Positions 1-6,124 of a stretch of 10,709 nt of DNA are shown piece after piece. Position numbers and translations under genes: made by a program. The notes below the pieces were generated by a model that saw nothing but the letters and a program-made list of their open reading frames with translations, had not been told where the DNA came from and did not search any database. The stretch comes from Armatimonadota bacterium (GTDB lineage: Bacteria > Armatimonadota > Armatimonadia > Armatimonadales > Armatimonadaceae). The stretch spans positions 1 to 10,709 of the forward strand of contig JAURHZ010000059.1 of NCBI GenBank assembly GCA_030833025.1, given 5' to 3'. Numbering within the stretch: position 1 is the stretch's first letter; every line of letters starts with the position of its first letter.

Positions 1-141
1 CCGATTGCTGAGCGTACACCCCTACGCAGGCTGGCCTCAGCAACCGATATCAGTGGTGCAATCCTATTTCTAGCAAGCCCACTAAGTGGTTTCGTTACGG
101 GTGTCGAACTCCCGGTGGATGGCGGAGCAGGACTAAGCTGA
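1..141 (+). CDS. C-terminal end of a short-chain dehydrogenase/reductase (partial)
   Basis: The open frame from base 1 encodes the last 46 residues of a protein and stops at TGA 139-141. It reads PIAERTPLRRLASATDISGA, then ILFLAS, SGFVTGVELPVDGG and a short tail. This is the typical end of an SDR oxidoreductase of the 3-oxoacyl-ACP reductase (FabG)-like type: an 'R...P.DI....FLAS....(I/V)TG..L.VDGG' block that closes the Rossmann fold and helps form the tetramer interface. The NAD(P)-binding glycine motif and the Ser-Tyr-Lys catalytic residues lie outside the window, so substrate and cofactor cannot be given. The next gene starts four bases later, so the two are probably co-transcribed. With glycosyltransferases following, a sugar-modifying SDR is as plausible as a fatty-acid one. 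Confidence 0.85.
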   Translation, partial: PIAERTPLRRLASATDISGAILFLASPLSGFVTGVELPVDGGAGLS

Positions 142-145
142 AACC

Positions 146-1051
146 ATGGACATTCCACGCACGGGCGCCGTTATAGTGCACTACAAAGGCATCGAAACCA
201 CACTCAACTGCATCGATGACATTCAACGCCAGACGCACTTCACCGCGCCAGTGGTGGTTGTGGATCAGGGTGTCGAACCGGATGCCCCTCAACGACTACA
301 GACGGCCTTCCCCAACATCACCGTCCTGACACAAAAAACGAATATTGGCTTTCCTGCTGCGGTACGAATCGGAATGGCCGCCATCCGCGCGGGAGGAGCC
401 CGACTTGGCTTTATTGCAAACCCTGATATACGCCTCGCGCCCGACACCATCATCAACCTAATCCCACACATCACTCCGGATAGCGATGGGCACCCCTCCG
501 ATGTCGGCGCGGTTGGCCCTCTTTTGGTGGATGCGCATTCGCCGGGAATCATCTGGGCAGCCGGGGGATTGATCGGCCCAAACCTCGCTGGAGGGAATGC
601 GCAATCAGGGATGCAAGTGGATAACCTTTCGGTAACAGCACCTCAAGATGTCGACTACATCCCGGCATGTGCGATGTTGGTTTCCCTCGATGCTTGGGAG
701 GCGGTAGGCGGGATGGATGATGGTTGTTTTCTCTATTACGAGGATGTCGACTTTGGCATCCGGCTACATCGCCATAAGCTCCGATCACTGATGATTCCAA
801 GTGTCATCGTCCATCATCAGGGAAGCGCAAACACCGCGGAAATGCCGCTTGAGCGGGAGTATTACCTGTTGCGCAATCGGCTCCGGACGGCGCGCCGCTG
901 GCACACTGGTATCTCGTTCTGGCTCGGAGCCTACATTGATTGCCGCAAAATCGTTCACAGCAGCCGCAAGCGCGGTGAATCCCGTGCGGCGATTCTTTCT
1001 AGAGCAGTTCGGGATGCACTGGCTGGCATCAATGGACCGTTTATCCCCTAA
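146..1051 (+). CDS. Family 2 glycosyltransferase, first of three (rhamnosyltransferase-like)
   Basis: A 301-residue GT-A fold enzyme that should transfer a sugar from a nucleotide-sugar to a growing surface glycan at the cytoplasmic membrane face. The N-terminus GAVIVHYKG is the first beta strand; VVVVD (36-40) is the nucleotide-binding strand; TNIGFPAA (65-72) matches the usual 'NxGFAAG' block; NPD (92-94) occupies the metal-binding DXD position; YYEDVDFGIR (197-206) carries the acidic ED.D motif expected of the catalytic base. The usual DNAS after the nucleotide strand is DQGV here, and the Asn following GFAAG is missing, so the donor pocket differs from the two GT2s downstream. The start is the first ATG after the SDR stop, with GGAGCAGG (123-130) upstream at a long spacing. 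Length is normal for WbbL-like enzymes. Donor and acceptor are unknown. Confidence 0.88.
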   Translation: MDIPRTGAVIVHYKGIETTLNCIDDIQRQTHFTAPVVVVDQGVEPDAPQRLQTAFPNITVLTQKTNIGFPAAVRIGMAAIRAGGARLGFIANPDIRLAPDTIINLIPHITPDSDGHPSDVGAVGPLLVDAHSPGIIWAAGGLIGPNLAGGNAQSGMQVDNLSVTAPQDVDYIPACAMLVSLDAWEAVGGMDDGCFLYYEDVDFGIRLHRHKLRSLMIPSVIVHHQGSANTAEMPLEREYYLLRNRLRTARRWHTGISFWLGAYIDCRKIVHSSRKRGESRAAILSRAVRDALAGINGPFIP

Positions 1052-1082
1052 GTGGCATGTGGGACTTACTCCCCGGTGATTG

Positions 1083-1088
1083 TAGAAT
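1083..1088 (+). promoter_or_regulatory. Candidate -10 box (TAGAAT) just upstream of the hpt-like gene
   Basis: TAGAAT lies 11 bases before the ATG at 1100. No convincing -35 box is seen 16-18 bases upstream. A start site 6-7 bases downstream would give an mRNA with a leader of only a few bases. This agrees with the absence of a clear Shine-Dalgarno sequence before 1100. The same hexamer occurs nine bases before the ATG at 5201. It is a consensus match only. Confidence 0.35.
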
Positions 1089-1099
1089 ACGAACGTACT

Positions 1100-1669
1100 A
1101 TGTCCATAAAGCTCCACTCAGATATCGCATCGGTTCGCCTGTCCGCGGATGACATTTCGTCCCGCGTCGCCGAGCTGGCCCAACAGCTAAGCCGCGACTA
1201 TGCAGGCAAGGATGTGGTTTTAGTCGGAGTTCTGACGGGTTCGGCTATTTTCATTGCCGATTTGGTACGCGCGATGTCCATCCCCGTCTCCTTTGACTTT
1301 CTCGCAGTGGGCAGCTACGGACCAGATGCCAAAATCAGTGGTGTGGTCAAGATTCTTAAAGACCTTGATTCGCCGGTGGAAAGCCGCCACGTGGTGTTGG
1401 TAGAAGATGTCCTCAATCCTGCGATGGCCCGGCGTGCTGAGTACCTCGCCGAAGTGATGCGCGCACGCCGAGTGGCAAGCGTCCGCATTTGCACCCTTCT
1501 TGACAAGCCCGATGCCCGCACAAAGGCTGGCGTCACCGTTACTCCAGATTACTGTGGCTTTACCCTTGATGAAGCTTATGTCGTTGGCTATGGCCTCGAC
1601 TACCTAGGTAACTACCGCGCATTGCCTTACATCGGTGTTTTGAAGCCCGAAGTCTACGGCGGCGGCTAA
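1100..1669 (+). CDS. hpt: Hypoxanthine phosphoribosyltransferase homologue with a degenerate PRPP-binding loop
   Basis: 189 residues, the normal length for bacterial hypoxanthine(-guanine) phosphoribosyltransferases, which convert hypoxanthine or guanine plus PRPP to IMP or GMP. The fold aligns end to end: SADDISSRVAELAQQLSRDY at the N-terminus, VGSYG (70-74, flexible-loop Ser-Tyr), GVVKILKDLD (81-90), LLDKP (133-137, purine-contacting Lys), VGYGLDY (162-168) and RALPYIGVLKPEVY at the C-terminus. However, the PRPP loop, normally VEDI(I/V)DTGxT, reads VEDVLNPAMA (101-110): the catalytic-base Asp is Asn, and Thr-Gly are Pro-Ala. The pyrophosphate-loop Lys (usually LKG) is Thr in VLTGS (44-48). 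Salvage activity is therefore doubtful, and a ligand-binding or regulatory role is possible. The frame could extend to GTG 1052, but that adds a non-homologous peptide and lacks a ribosome site, so ATG 1100 is chosen. Confidence 0.85.
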   Translation: MSIKLHSDIASVRLSADDISSRVAELAQQLSRDYAGKDVVLVGVLTGSAIFIADLVRAMSIPVSFDFLAVGSYGPDAKISGVVKILKDLDSPVESRHVVLVEDVLNPAMARRAEYLAEVMRARRVASVRICTLLDKPDARTKAGVTVTPDYCGFTLDEAYVVGYGLDYLGNYRALPYIGVLKPEVYGGG

Positions 1670-1725
1670 TTCAAGCTACCCGGATGCCCTGTCAGAAGGG
1701 TAATTCCGCTTGTCCGGACCAGATG

Positions 1726-1734
1726 TGGTATATT
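1726..1734 (+). promoter_or_regulatory. Extended -10 promoter for rho (TGG-TATATT)
   Basis: TGGTATATT fits the extended -10 pattern TGnTAnnnT, with TATATT at 1729-1734. A TTGTCC at 1710-1715 is too close to serve as a standard -35 (13-base spacer), but extended -10 promoters can work without one. The predicted start near 1740-1741 leaves a leader of about 165 bases before the rho ATG at 1908. It sits in the largest intergenic gap of the window. Confidence 0.5.
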
Positions 1735-1740
1735 CGCTAT

Positions 1741-1907
1741 GCCTGTGCTTAATGTCGGGTACTCTGCGTGAACCTGCCACATGTGTGATGGCACTTCCGC
1801 ACACATTCCACACATATTTTGCCCGATTCACTGCGTGAGCAGGCCGTTGCCTGACCCCTTTGAGACCAAATCCACCATCGCACGGTGGACACCCCCTGGA
1901 GTTATCC
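1741..1907 (+). promoter_or_regulatory. Structured rho leader with a rut-like C-rich stretch
   Basis: The untranslated leader of rho. Bases 1791-1834 are C-rich and G-poor: by hand count 17 C and 5 G in 44, with no G at all in 1801-1820. That is the composition of a Rho-loading (rut) site. Three short hairpins follow: TCAC/GTGA (1828-1838), CAGGC-CGTT-GCCTG (1840-1853) and TCCACC/GGTGGA (1871-1889), the last ending eight bases before the ribosome site. CTGCGTGA occurs twice (1764-1771 and 1831-1838). No U-tract follows any stem, so no intrinsic terminator is called. In E. coli, rho is known to be autoregulated by Rho-dependent termination in its leader; the same is inferred here from base composition only. 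Confidence 0.4.
1897..1901 (+). promoter_or_regulatory. Ribosome binding site that sets the rho start (TGGAG)
   Basis: TGGAG lies six bases before ATG 1908. The open frame runs back to a TTG at 1860, but this ribosome site and the absence of one before 1860 favour 1908. Confidence 0.6.
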
Positions 1908-3746
1908 ATGCCAAGACCCCGACGCGCTGCCGCGACAACTGACACTGAGCCGATCACAGAGGCTGTATCCCCAACCGAAACCCTAAAGCAGGTACTTAAC
2001 ATGGACCCGGATACATCCGATGTAGCACCAGCTCCTGTCGCAAAGCGCGGTCGACCACGTCGTGTGATTCAGGCACCACCACCGGACATCACGGATGTAC
2101 CAGAGCGCCCAGTAGTAGCTCCTCCAGTTCCAGCGCCTGCACCTGTGATGTACAGTGATGCACCATCCGAACCTCAGGCAGACTACCGTGGAGCATCCCC
2201 GGATGATGCCCCTCGCCCGGAGCGTCGTGGACGCTACGGCCGCGAGCGTGCTCCTCGCTATGATGCGCCAGTACAGGGCGATTCCGATGCACAAGCAGCG
2301 GCTGGAAGCGATGCAGAGTCTGCACCGTCTGCGCCAGCACCAATGACATCTTATTCGGCGGGCCCGGATGACCTCCCAGAGCGCCGTGAGCGTCCTCAGA
2401 GGGATGACCGCCGCGATCGACGTAATAACAATAACAACGGAAATACAAATATCGGACAGGGCCGCGAGCAACGCGAGCGCCCAGGACACCGGATGCGGCC
2501 AGGTGGCGCACCGGTAGGCGGTGGTCGTGACAAGCAACAACGTGGACGCGGAAACCGCGACCACTACATGGACCTTTCTGACCTCGAAGCGGATGCAGAA
2601 ATCGTGGATGGCATCGATGCCGAAGGCATGCTTGAAATACACGCGGATGGCTTTGGCTTCTTGCGGAAAAAACCAACCCTTGCCAGCTCGGATGACATTT
2701 ATGTGTCACAAAGCCACATCAAGCGCTACGGGCTCCGCAATGGAGACCTCGTCAAAGGCATCGTCCGCGCACCAAAAGACACCGAAAAGTACCATGGCCT
2801 CCTGCGCGTTGATTCCATCAATGACCTCAACGTCGAAGTTAGCAAGCTGCGCCCGAACTTTGATGAGCTGACACCGATCTATCCTGATTCCCGGATTCGC
2901 CTTGAGCGCGAGACCAAACAGGTCGCGATGCGCTTTATCGACATGATTGCACCTATCGGTAAAGGGCAGCGCGGCATCATCGTTGCTCCACCAAAGGCTG
3001 GTAAGACCATTCTGCTCAAGCAGATTGCAAACTCCATCACGGCAAACCACCCGGAAATCACCCTGATCGTTCTCCTGATCGATGAACGTCCAGAAGAAGT
3101 TACCGACATGCGTCGCTCCGTCAAAGGAGATGTCATTGCATCCCCATTTGATGAACAACCTGAGCAGCACATGAAGGTTGCCGAAGTAGCCATCGAGCGG
3201 GCAAAGCGCCTTGTGGAAATCGGCAAGGATGTCGTTATCCTCCTCGACTCCATCACCCGCTATAGCCGTGCATCCAACCTTACGGTTACGCCAAGTGGAC
3301 GTACCCTCCAGGGCGGTCTCGACCCAGCTGCCATCTACCGACCAAAGCGCTTCTTCGGGGCCGCACGTAACATCGAAAACGGAGGCTCGCTCACAATCGT
3401 TGCCACCGCACTTGTTGAAACCGGCTCGCGCATGGACGACATCATCTTCGAAGAGTTCAAAGGCACCGGTAACATGGAGCTCAAACTCGACCGTGGCCTC
3501 TCCGAACAACGCATCTACCCGGCGATTGACATCAAGGCATCCGGTACCCGCCACGATGAACTCCTCTACCCAGATGCAGAGCTTAAGAAGATCTGGCAGC
3601 TGCACAGAGTCCTCGCAAACCTTGGCACCAAAGAGTCGACCGAACTCCTCATCGACCGTATCGAGAAGACACCAAGCAATAAGGACTTCCTCGCGATGGT
3701 TGGTGCAAAGCCTGCCGATGCAACCGCATCCAAGTCGATGGAATAA
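1908..3746 (+). CDS. rho: Transcription termination factor Rho with a long disordered N-terminal extension
   Basis: 612 residues from ATG 1908, against about 420 in E. coli. Rho is the hexameric RNA-dependent ATPase that binds C-rich nascent RNA and dislodges RNA polymerase. Residues 1 to about 220 are low complexity: Pro/Ala/Asp-rich, then Arg/Asn/Gly-rich, with an AT-hook-like KRGRPRR (46-52) and an N-rich NNNNNGNTN patch. No Rho_N helical domain is recognisable. The cold-shock-type RNA-binding domain follows (GMLEIHADGFGFLR, 240-253). The ATPase core has Walker A APPKAGKT (360-367), the catalytic-Glu segment LLIDERPEEVTDMRRS (389-404), Walker B LLDSITRYSRASN (445-457), the Q-loop region up to RPKRFFGAARN, the R-loop EEFKGTGNMEL and the arginine-finger segment YPAID..ASGTRHDELL. 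All core motifs are intact, so it should be an active terminator. It is followed six bases later by the BFN gene. Confidence 0.97.
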   Translation: MPRPRRAAATTDTEPITEAVSPTETLKQVLNMDPDTSDVAPAPVAKRGRPRRVIQAPPPDITDVPERPVVAPPVPAPAPVMYSDAPSEPQADYRGASPDDAPRPERRGRYGRERAPRYDAPVQGDSDAQAAAGSDAESAPSAPAPMTSYSAGPDDLPERRERPQRDDRRDRRNNNNNGNTNIGQGREQRERPGHRMRPGGAPVGGGRDKQQRGRGNRDHYMDLSDLEADAEIVDGIDAEGMLEIHADGFGFLRKKPTLASSDDIYVSQSHIKRYGLRNGDLVKGIVRAPKDTEKYHGLLRVDSINDLNVEVSKLRPNFDELTPIYPDSRIRLERETKQVAMRFIDMIAPIGKGQRGIIVAPPKAGKTILLKQIANSITANHPEITLIVLLIDERPEEVTDMRRSVKGDVIASPFDEQPEQHMKVAEVAIERAKRLVEIGKDVVILLDSITRYSRASNLTVTPSGRTLQGGLDPAAIYRPKRFFGAARNIENGGSLTIVATALVETGSRMDDIIFEEFKGTGNMELKLDRGLSEQRIYPAIDIKASGTRHDELLYPDAELKKIWQLHRVLANLGTKESTELLIDRIEKTPSNKDFLAMVGAKPADATASKSME

Positions 3747-3752
3747 CCCTCA

Positions 3753-4274
3753 ATGGACGAAGACACACCAGATGACTTTGTAGAGCCGGAGCAACCGGTA
3801 AACGACCCGGAAGGAGCTATCCTCCATCCGGTAGAGGTTCTGGGTGTCTTCGAAGCCGCCCCGGATGAAGATGAAGACGATGAAGTGCCGCCTTGGATGC
3901 GTCCGATTCGCGAGTCTGCAATCCGTATCCGGGATGACAAAAGCCGTACGGTAACGATTTTTATCGGGCCGTTCGAAGCGATGTCTATTCTCCAAGGCTT
4001 GGCGGAAAAGGCAAGTGACCGGCCACTGTCACACGACCTCCTCCGCATCACCATCGATCGCCTCGGTGCTGAAATCCAGGAAATCGTGATAGATGACATC
4101 TGGCAAGGCACGTTCTTCGCCCGCATCCGCGTAAAACCGGCAAATGCAGAGACGGTGATTGACATCGATGCGAGACCATCCGATGCCATCGCACTCGCAG
4201 TACGGGCAAAATGCCCAGTTTTTATGGCCGAACGCGTGCTCCGAGAAGCTGGCATTGTCGAGCTGGATGACTAA
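3753..4274 (+). CDS. Bifunctional nuclease (BFN/DUF151) domain protein
   Basis: 173 residues. The BFN domain is recognised by HPVEVLGVF (25-33), IFIGPFEAMSI (69-79), RPLSHDLL (90-97), LGAEIQEIVIDDI (104-116), the strand pair GTFFARIRV (119-127), and the C-terminal block DARPSDAIALAVRAKCPVFM (139-158) ending VLREAGI. Family members such as the plant BBD proteins have been reported with DNase and RNase activity; bacterial homologues are common but poorly studied. Two features are unusual: an acidic N-terminal tail (about 10 of the first 20 residues are Asp/Glu) and an acidic insertion, PDEDEDDE (37-44) plus flanks, between the first and second strands, where most family members have a short turn. 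It starts six bases after the rho stop, so the two are very likely co-transcribed. A role in RNA processing alongside Rho is only inference. Confidence 0.9.
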   Translation: MDEDTPDDFVEPEQPVNDPEGAILHPVEVLGVFEAAPDEDEDDEVPPWMRPIRESAIRIRDDKSRTVTIFIGPFEAMSILQGLAEKASDRPLSHDLLRITIDRLGAEIQEIVIDDIWQGTFFARIRVKPANAETVIDIDARPSDAIALAVRAKCPVFMAERVLREAGIVELDD

Positions 4275-4313
4275 GCTGTCAGCGACCGGGAAATCTGGCA
4301 TCAGGCTGGCGTA

Positions 4314-5204
4314 GTGACTCCCGTAATCTCGGTCTGCATCGTCCACTGGAACACTCCGGATGACCTCCGTAGCTGTCTTGTTGCCTTGGAATCGAGTACA
4401 AGTGCGGCAAACCTTGAGATCATTGTCATCGACAATGCCAGCCACGAAGGCATCCTCAGTGGTATTCGGGGTGACTTTCCAGACATCACCCTCATCCAAA
4501 ACACGACCAATATCGGGTACGCCGCAGGGTGCAATCAGGCCGCACGGCTTGCAAAAGGGGATGTCCTACTTTTCCTGAACCCCGATGCGCGCGTTGAACC
4601 AAGCGCAATCGAGCGGCTCCAGCTGGCTATCAAGACAAATCCGATGACCCTTGCGGCGCCACGCCTTGTTTGGCCGGATGGTCGCACGCAGCAGGCAGTT
4701 ACAGGCGTGCCGGATCCATTGGCAACATTTCTTGAAATGTCGATGCTCTCGCGGCTTCATCCACGATTGGACCGCTGGAAACAGCGCTGGTTTGATTATG
4801 AAGTTGAACAAGTAGCCGTACAGCCGATGGCGAGCTGCTGGCTTGTGCCCCGCATGGCATGGGATGCCATCGGTGACATGGATGAAGCGTTTCCCCTCTA
4901 CTTCAACGATGTCGACTGGGCGCTCCGAGCATCACGGGCTGGTTGGCACTTTCGCTACATCCCCGATGCGATTGTTGTCCACGACCACGGCGGGACGACA
5001 CGGCGTATCAAAAAGGATGCCATTTGGGAGAGCCGGCGGGCATTTGCATGCTTTTGGAAAAAGCACTACCTGGTGCATCCCCTTCGACCACTGCTGTCAA
5101 TAATGTTGTGGATGGAAGCTTGCGTGCGGACAAGACAGGTACGAACACCGGTATGGCCCGCGCAAAGTCACCTCTTTCCGACCGATAGAATAGCGTCGCA
5201 ATGA
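4314..5204 (+). CDS. Family 2 glycosyltransferase, second of three (rhamnosyltransferase-like)
   Basis: 296 residues starting at GTG, the first usable start after the BFN stop; a CAGG (4302-4305) eight bases upstream is a weak ribosome site. The GT-A fold motifs are classical: SVCIVHWN at the N-terminus, VIDNAS (38-43) for nucleotide binding, TTNIGYAAGCN (64-74), FLNPDARVEP (87-96) with NPD in the DXD position, MDEAFPLYFNDVDWALR (189-205) with the acidic catalytic motif (Asn replaces the first Glu, a variant I recall from this group), and VVHDHGGTT (221-229), the conserved His region. A basic C-terminal tail with hydrophobic stretches probably docks on the membrane. It should add a sugar to a lipid-linked surface glycan. 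Its last four bases overlap the next GT2 as ATGA, indicating translational coupling. Confidence 0.9.
   Translation: MTPVISVCIVHWNTPDDLRSCLVALESSTSAANLEIIVIDNASHEGILSGIRGDFPDITLIQNTTNIGYAAGCNQAARLAKGDVLLFLNPDARVEPSAIERLQLAIKTNPMTLAAPRLVWPDGRTQQAVTGVPDPLATFLEMSMLSRLHPRLDRWKQRWFDYEVEQVAVQPMASCWLVPRMAWDAIGDMDEAFPLYFNDVDWALRASRAGWHFRYIPDAIVVHDHGGTTRRIKKDAIWESRRAFACFWKKHYLVHPLRPLLSIMLWMEACVRTRQVRTPVWPAQSHLFPTDRIASQ
5186..5191 (+). promoter_or_regulatory. Candidate internal -10 box (TAGAAT) before the third glycosyltransferase
   Basis: TAGAAT sits nine bases before ATG 5201 inside the end of the preceding GT2 gene, echoing the arrangement at 1083-1100. No -35 box is obvious. If used, it would start a nearly leaderless transcript for the downstream glycosyltransferase and polymerase genes. 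It could also be chance. Confidence 0.25.
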
Positions 5205-6118
5205 TGCAAAGCACGGTCAGGGTGATCATCGTCAGCTGGAATGCCAAAGCTGACCTTAACGCCTGCCTTGCGAGTATCCCTGATAGCACATCGGACCCGC
5301 AGCGTGTTGAAATCGTTGTGGTGGACAATGCCAGCTCGGATGGCTCCCCCGACATGGTTCGTCGTGAATTCCCGAGTGTGGAACTCCGAGAAACGGGAGC
5401 CAATCTGGGTTTCTCCGGCGGCAATAACATCGCCCTCGCGGACAACTCCTGCGACTACGTTTTTCTGTTGAACTCTGATGCAACGCTTCCAAAAAGCGGC
5501 TTGGACACATTGCTGGCGTGGGCCGACACGACGCCGGATGCCGGTCTCATTGGTCCAAAAGTCATCAATCCGGATGGAACGCTGCAGTTTTCCTGTCGCC
5601 GATGGCCAACGCCGCAGGCAGGGCTCTTCCGAAATGTCTACATTGGCAAGCTGTTCCCACAGAACCAGCCTGCCGCCGATTACCTGATGCGTGACTTTGA
5701 TCATGCATCTCCACTAGATGTCGACTGGCTGAGTGGCTGCGCGATGCTAATGCGCCGCGCGTGTCTCGAGCAGGTTGGGCCTCTAGATGACAAGACATTT
5801 TTCATGTACTGCGAGGACATGGACTGGAGCTTGCGGGTTCATGATGCAGGCTGGCGCGTTGTCTACGCACCTGTGATGGAAGTGACACATAAAATCGGCG
5901 GGTCCAGCGATCAGGTCGCGGAGCGGATGATTGTTGAGCACAGCCGAGCGATGGTGCGCTTTTGGAGAAAGCATCAAACATTTTTCGCATCCCGGACGCC
6001 AGCGTGGGTAACGGCACTCGTTTTACCTTGGGCTATCCTCCGGGCAGCCGTGCGTATTCTAAAACGCATCATCACGGGACAGGCATTTATGAAGCGAAAG
6101 TCAAACGCTACGGACTAG
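5201..6118 (+). CDS. Family 2 glycosyltransferase, third of three (rhamnosyltransferase-like)
   Basis: 305 residues with a complete GT-A motif set: VRVIIVSWN (6-14), VVDNASSDGS (40-49), ANLGFSGGNN (67-76), LLNSDATLP (89-97) with NSD as the DXD, GPKVINPDG (118-126), WLSGCAMLMRR (176-186), FFMYCEDMDWSLR (200-212) and a conserved His in VTHKIGGS. This pattern is typical of rhamnosyltransferases of the WbbL/RfbF group that extend O-antigen or wall polysaccharide on the cytoplasmic face. The C-terminus has a hydrophobic stretch (about 268-285) with basic flanks, suited to membrane association. The ATG overlaps the preceding stop as ATGA; a second ATG directly follows and could serve equally well. 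The Wzy-like gene begins six bases after its stop, so it probably belongs to the same transcript. The exact sugar cannot be read from the sequence. Confidence 0.92.
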   Translation: MMQSTVRVIIVSWNAKADLNACLASIPDSTSDPQRVEIVVVDNASSDGSPDMVRREFPSVELRETGANLGFSGGNNIALADNSCDYVFLLNSDATLPKSGLDTLLAWADTTPDAGLIGPKVINPDGTLQFSCRRWPTPQAGLFRNVYIGKLFPQNQPAADYLMRDFDHASPLDVDWLSGCAMLMRRACLEQVGPLDDKTFFMYCEDMDWSLRVHDAGWRVVYAPVMEVTHKIGGSSDQVAERMIVEHSRAMVRFWRKHQTFFASRTPAWVTALVLPWAILRAAVRILKRIITGQAFMKRKSNATD

Positions 6119-6124
6119 TCGACT

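Noticed and set aside
1052..1099. Upstream GTG start for the hpt-like gene
   Set aside because: It adds 16 residues with no family homology, has no ribosome site, and abuts the previous stop by chance. ATG 1100 gives the normal family length.
1677..1702. Short hairpin after the hpt-like gene (TACCC/GGGTA with an inner CCCT/AGGG alternative) as a terminator
   Set aside because: The stems are only 4-5 bp and mutually exclusive, and no T-run follows.
1739..1771. A 10-codon micro-ORF (MPVLNVGYSA) at the start of the rho leader
   Set aside because: Its ATG falls at or before the predicted transcription start and has no ribosome site. No attenuator-like codon run is present.
2418..2460. AAC-rich run (poly-Asn codons) in rho as a microsatellite or assembly artefact
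   Set aside because: The codons are mixed AAT/AAC, the frame is maintained, and Asn-rich patches are common in Rho extensions.
1983..2709. Two long minus-strand frames (about 206 and 219 codons) opposite the rho N-terminus
   Set aside because: They are rich in Cys, Trp and His in patterns typical of antisense readings of Arg/Pro/Ala-rich coding sequence; they are shadows of rho.
2706..3605. A 299-codon open frame on the minus strand inside rho
   Set aside because: It mirrors the most conserved part of rho, has no recognisable domain, and is explained by rho's base composition. No ribosome site or promoter supports it.
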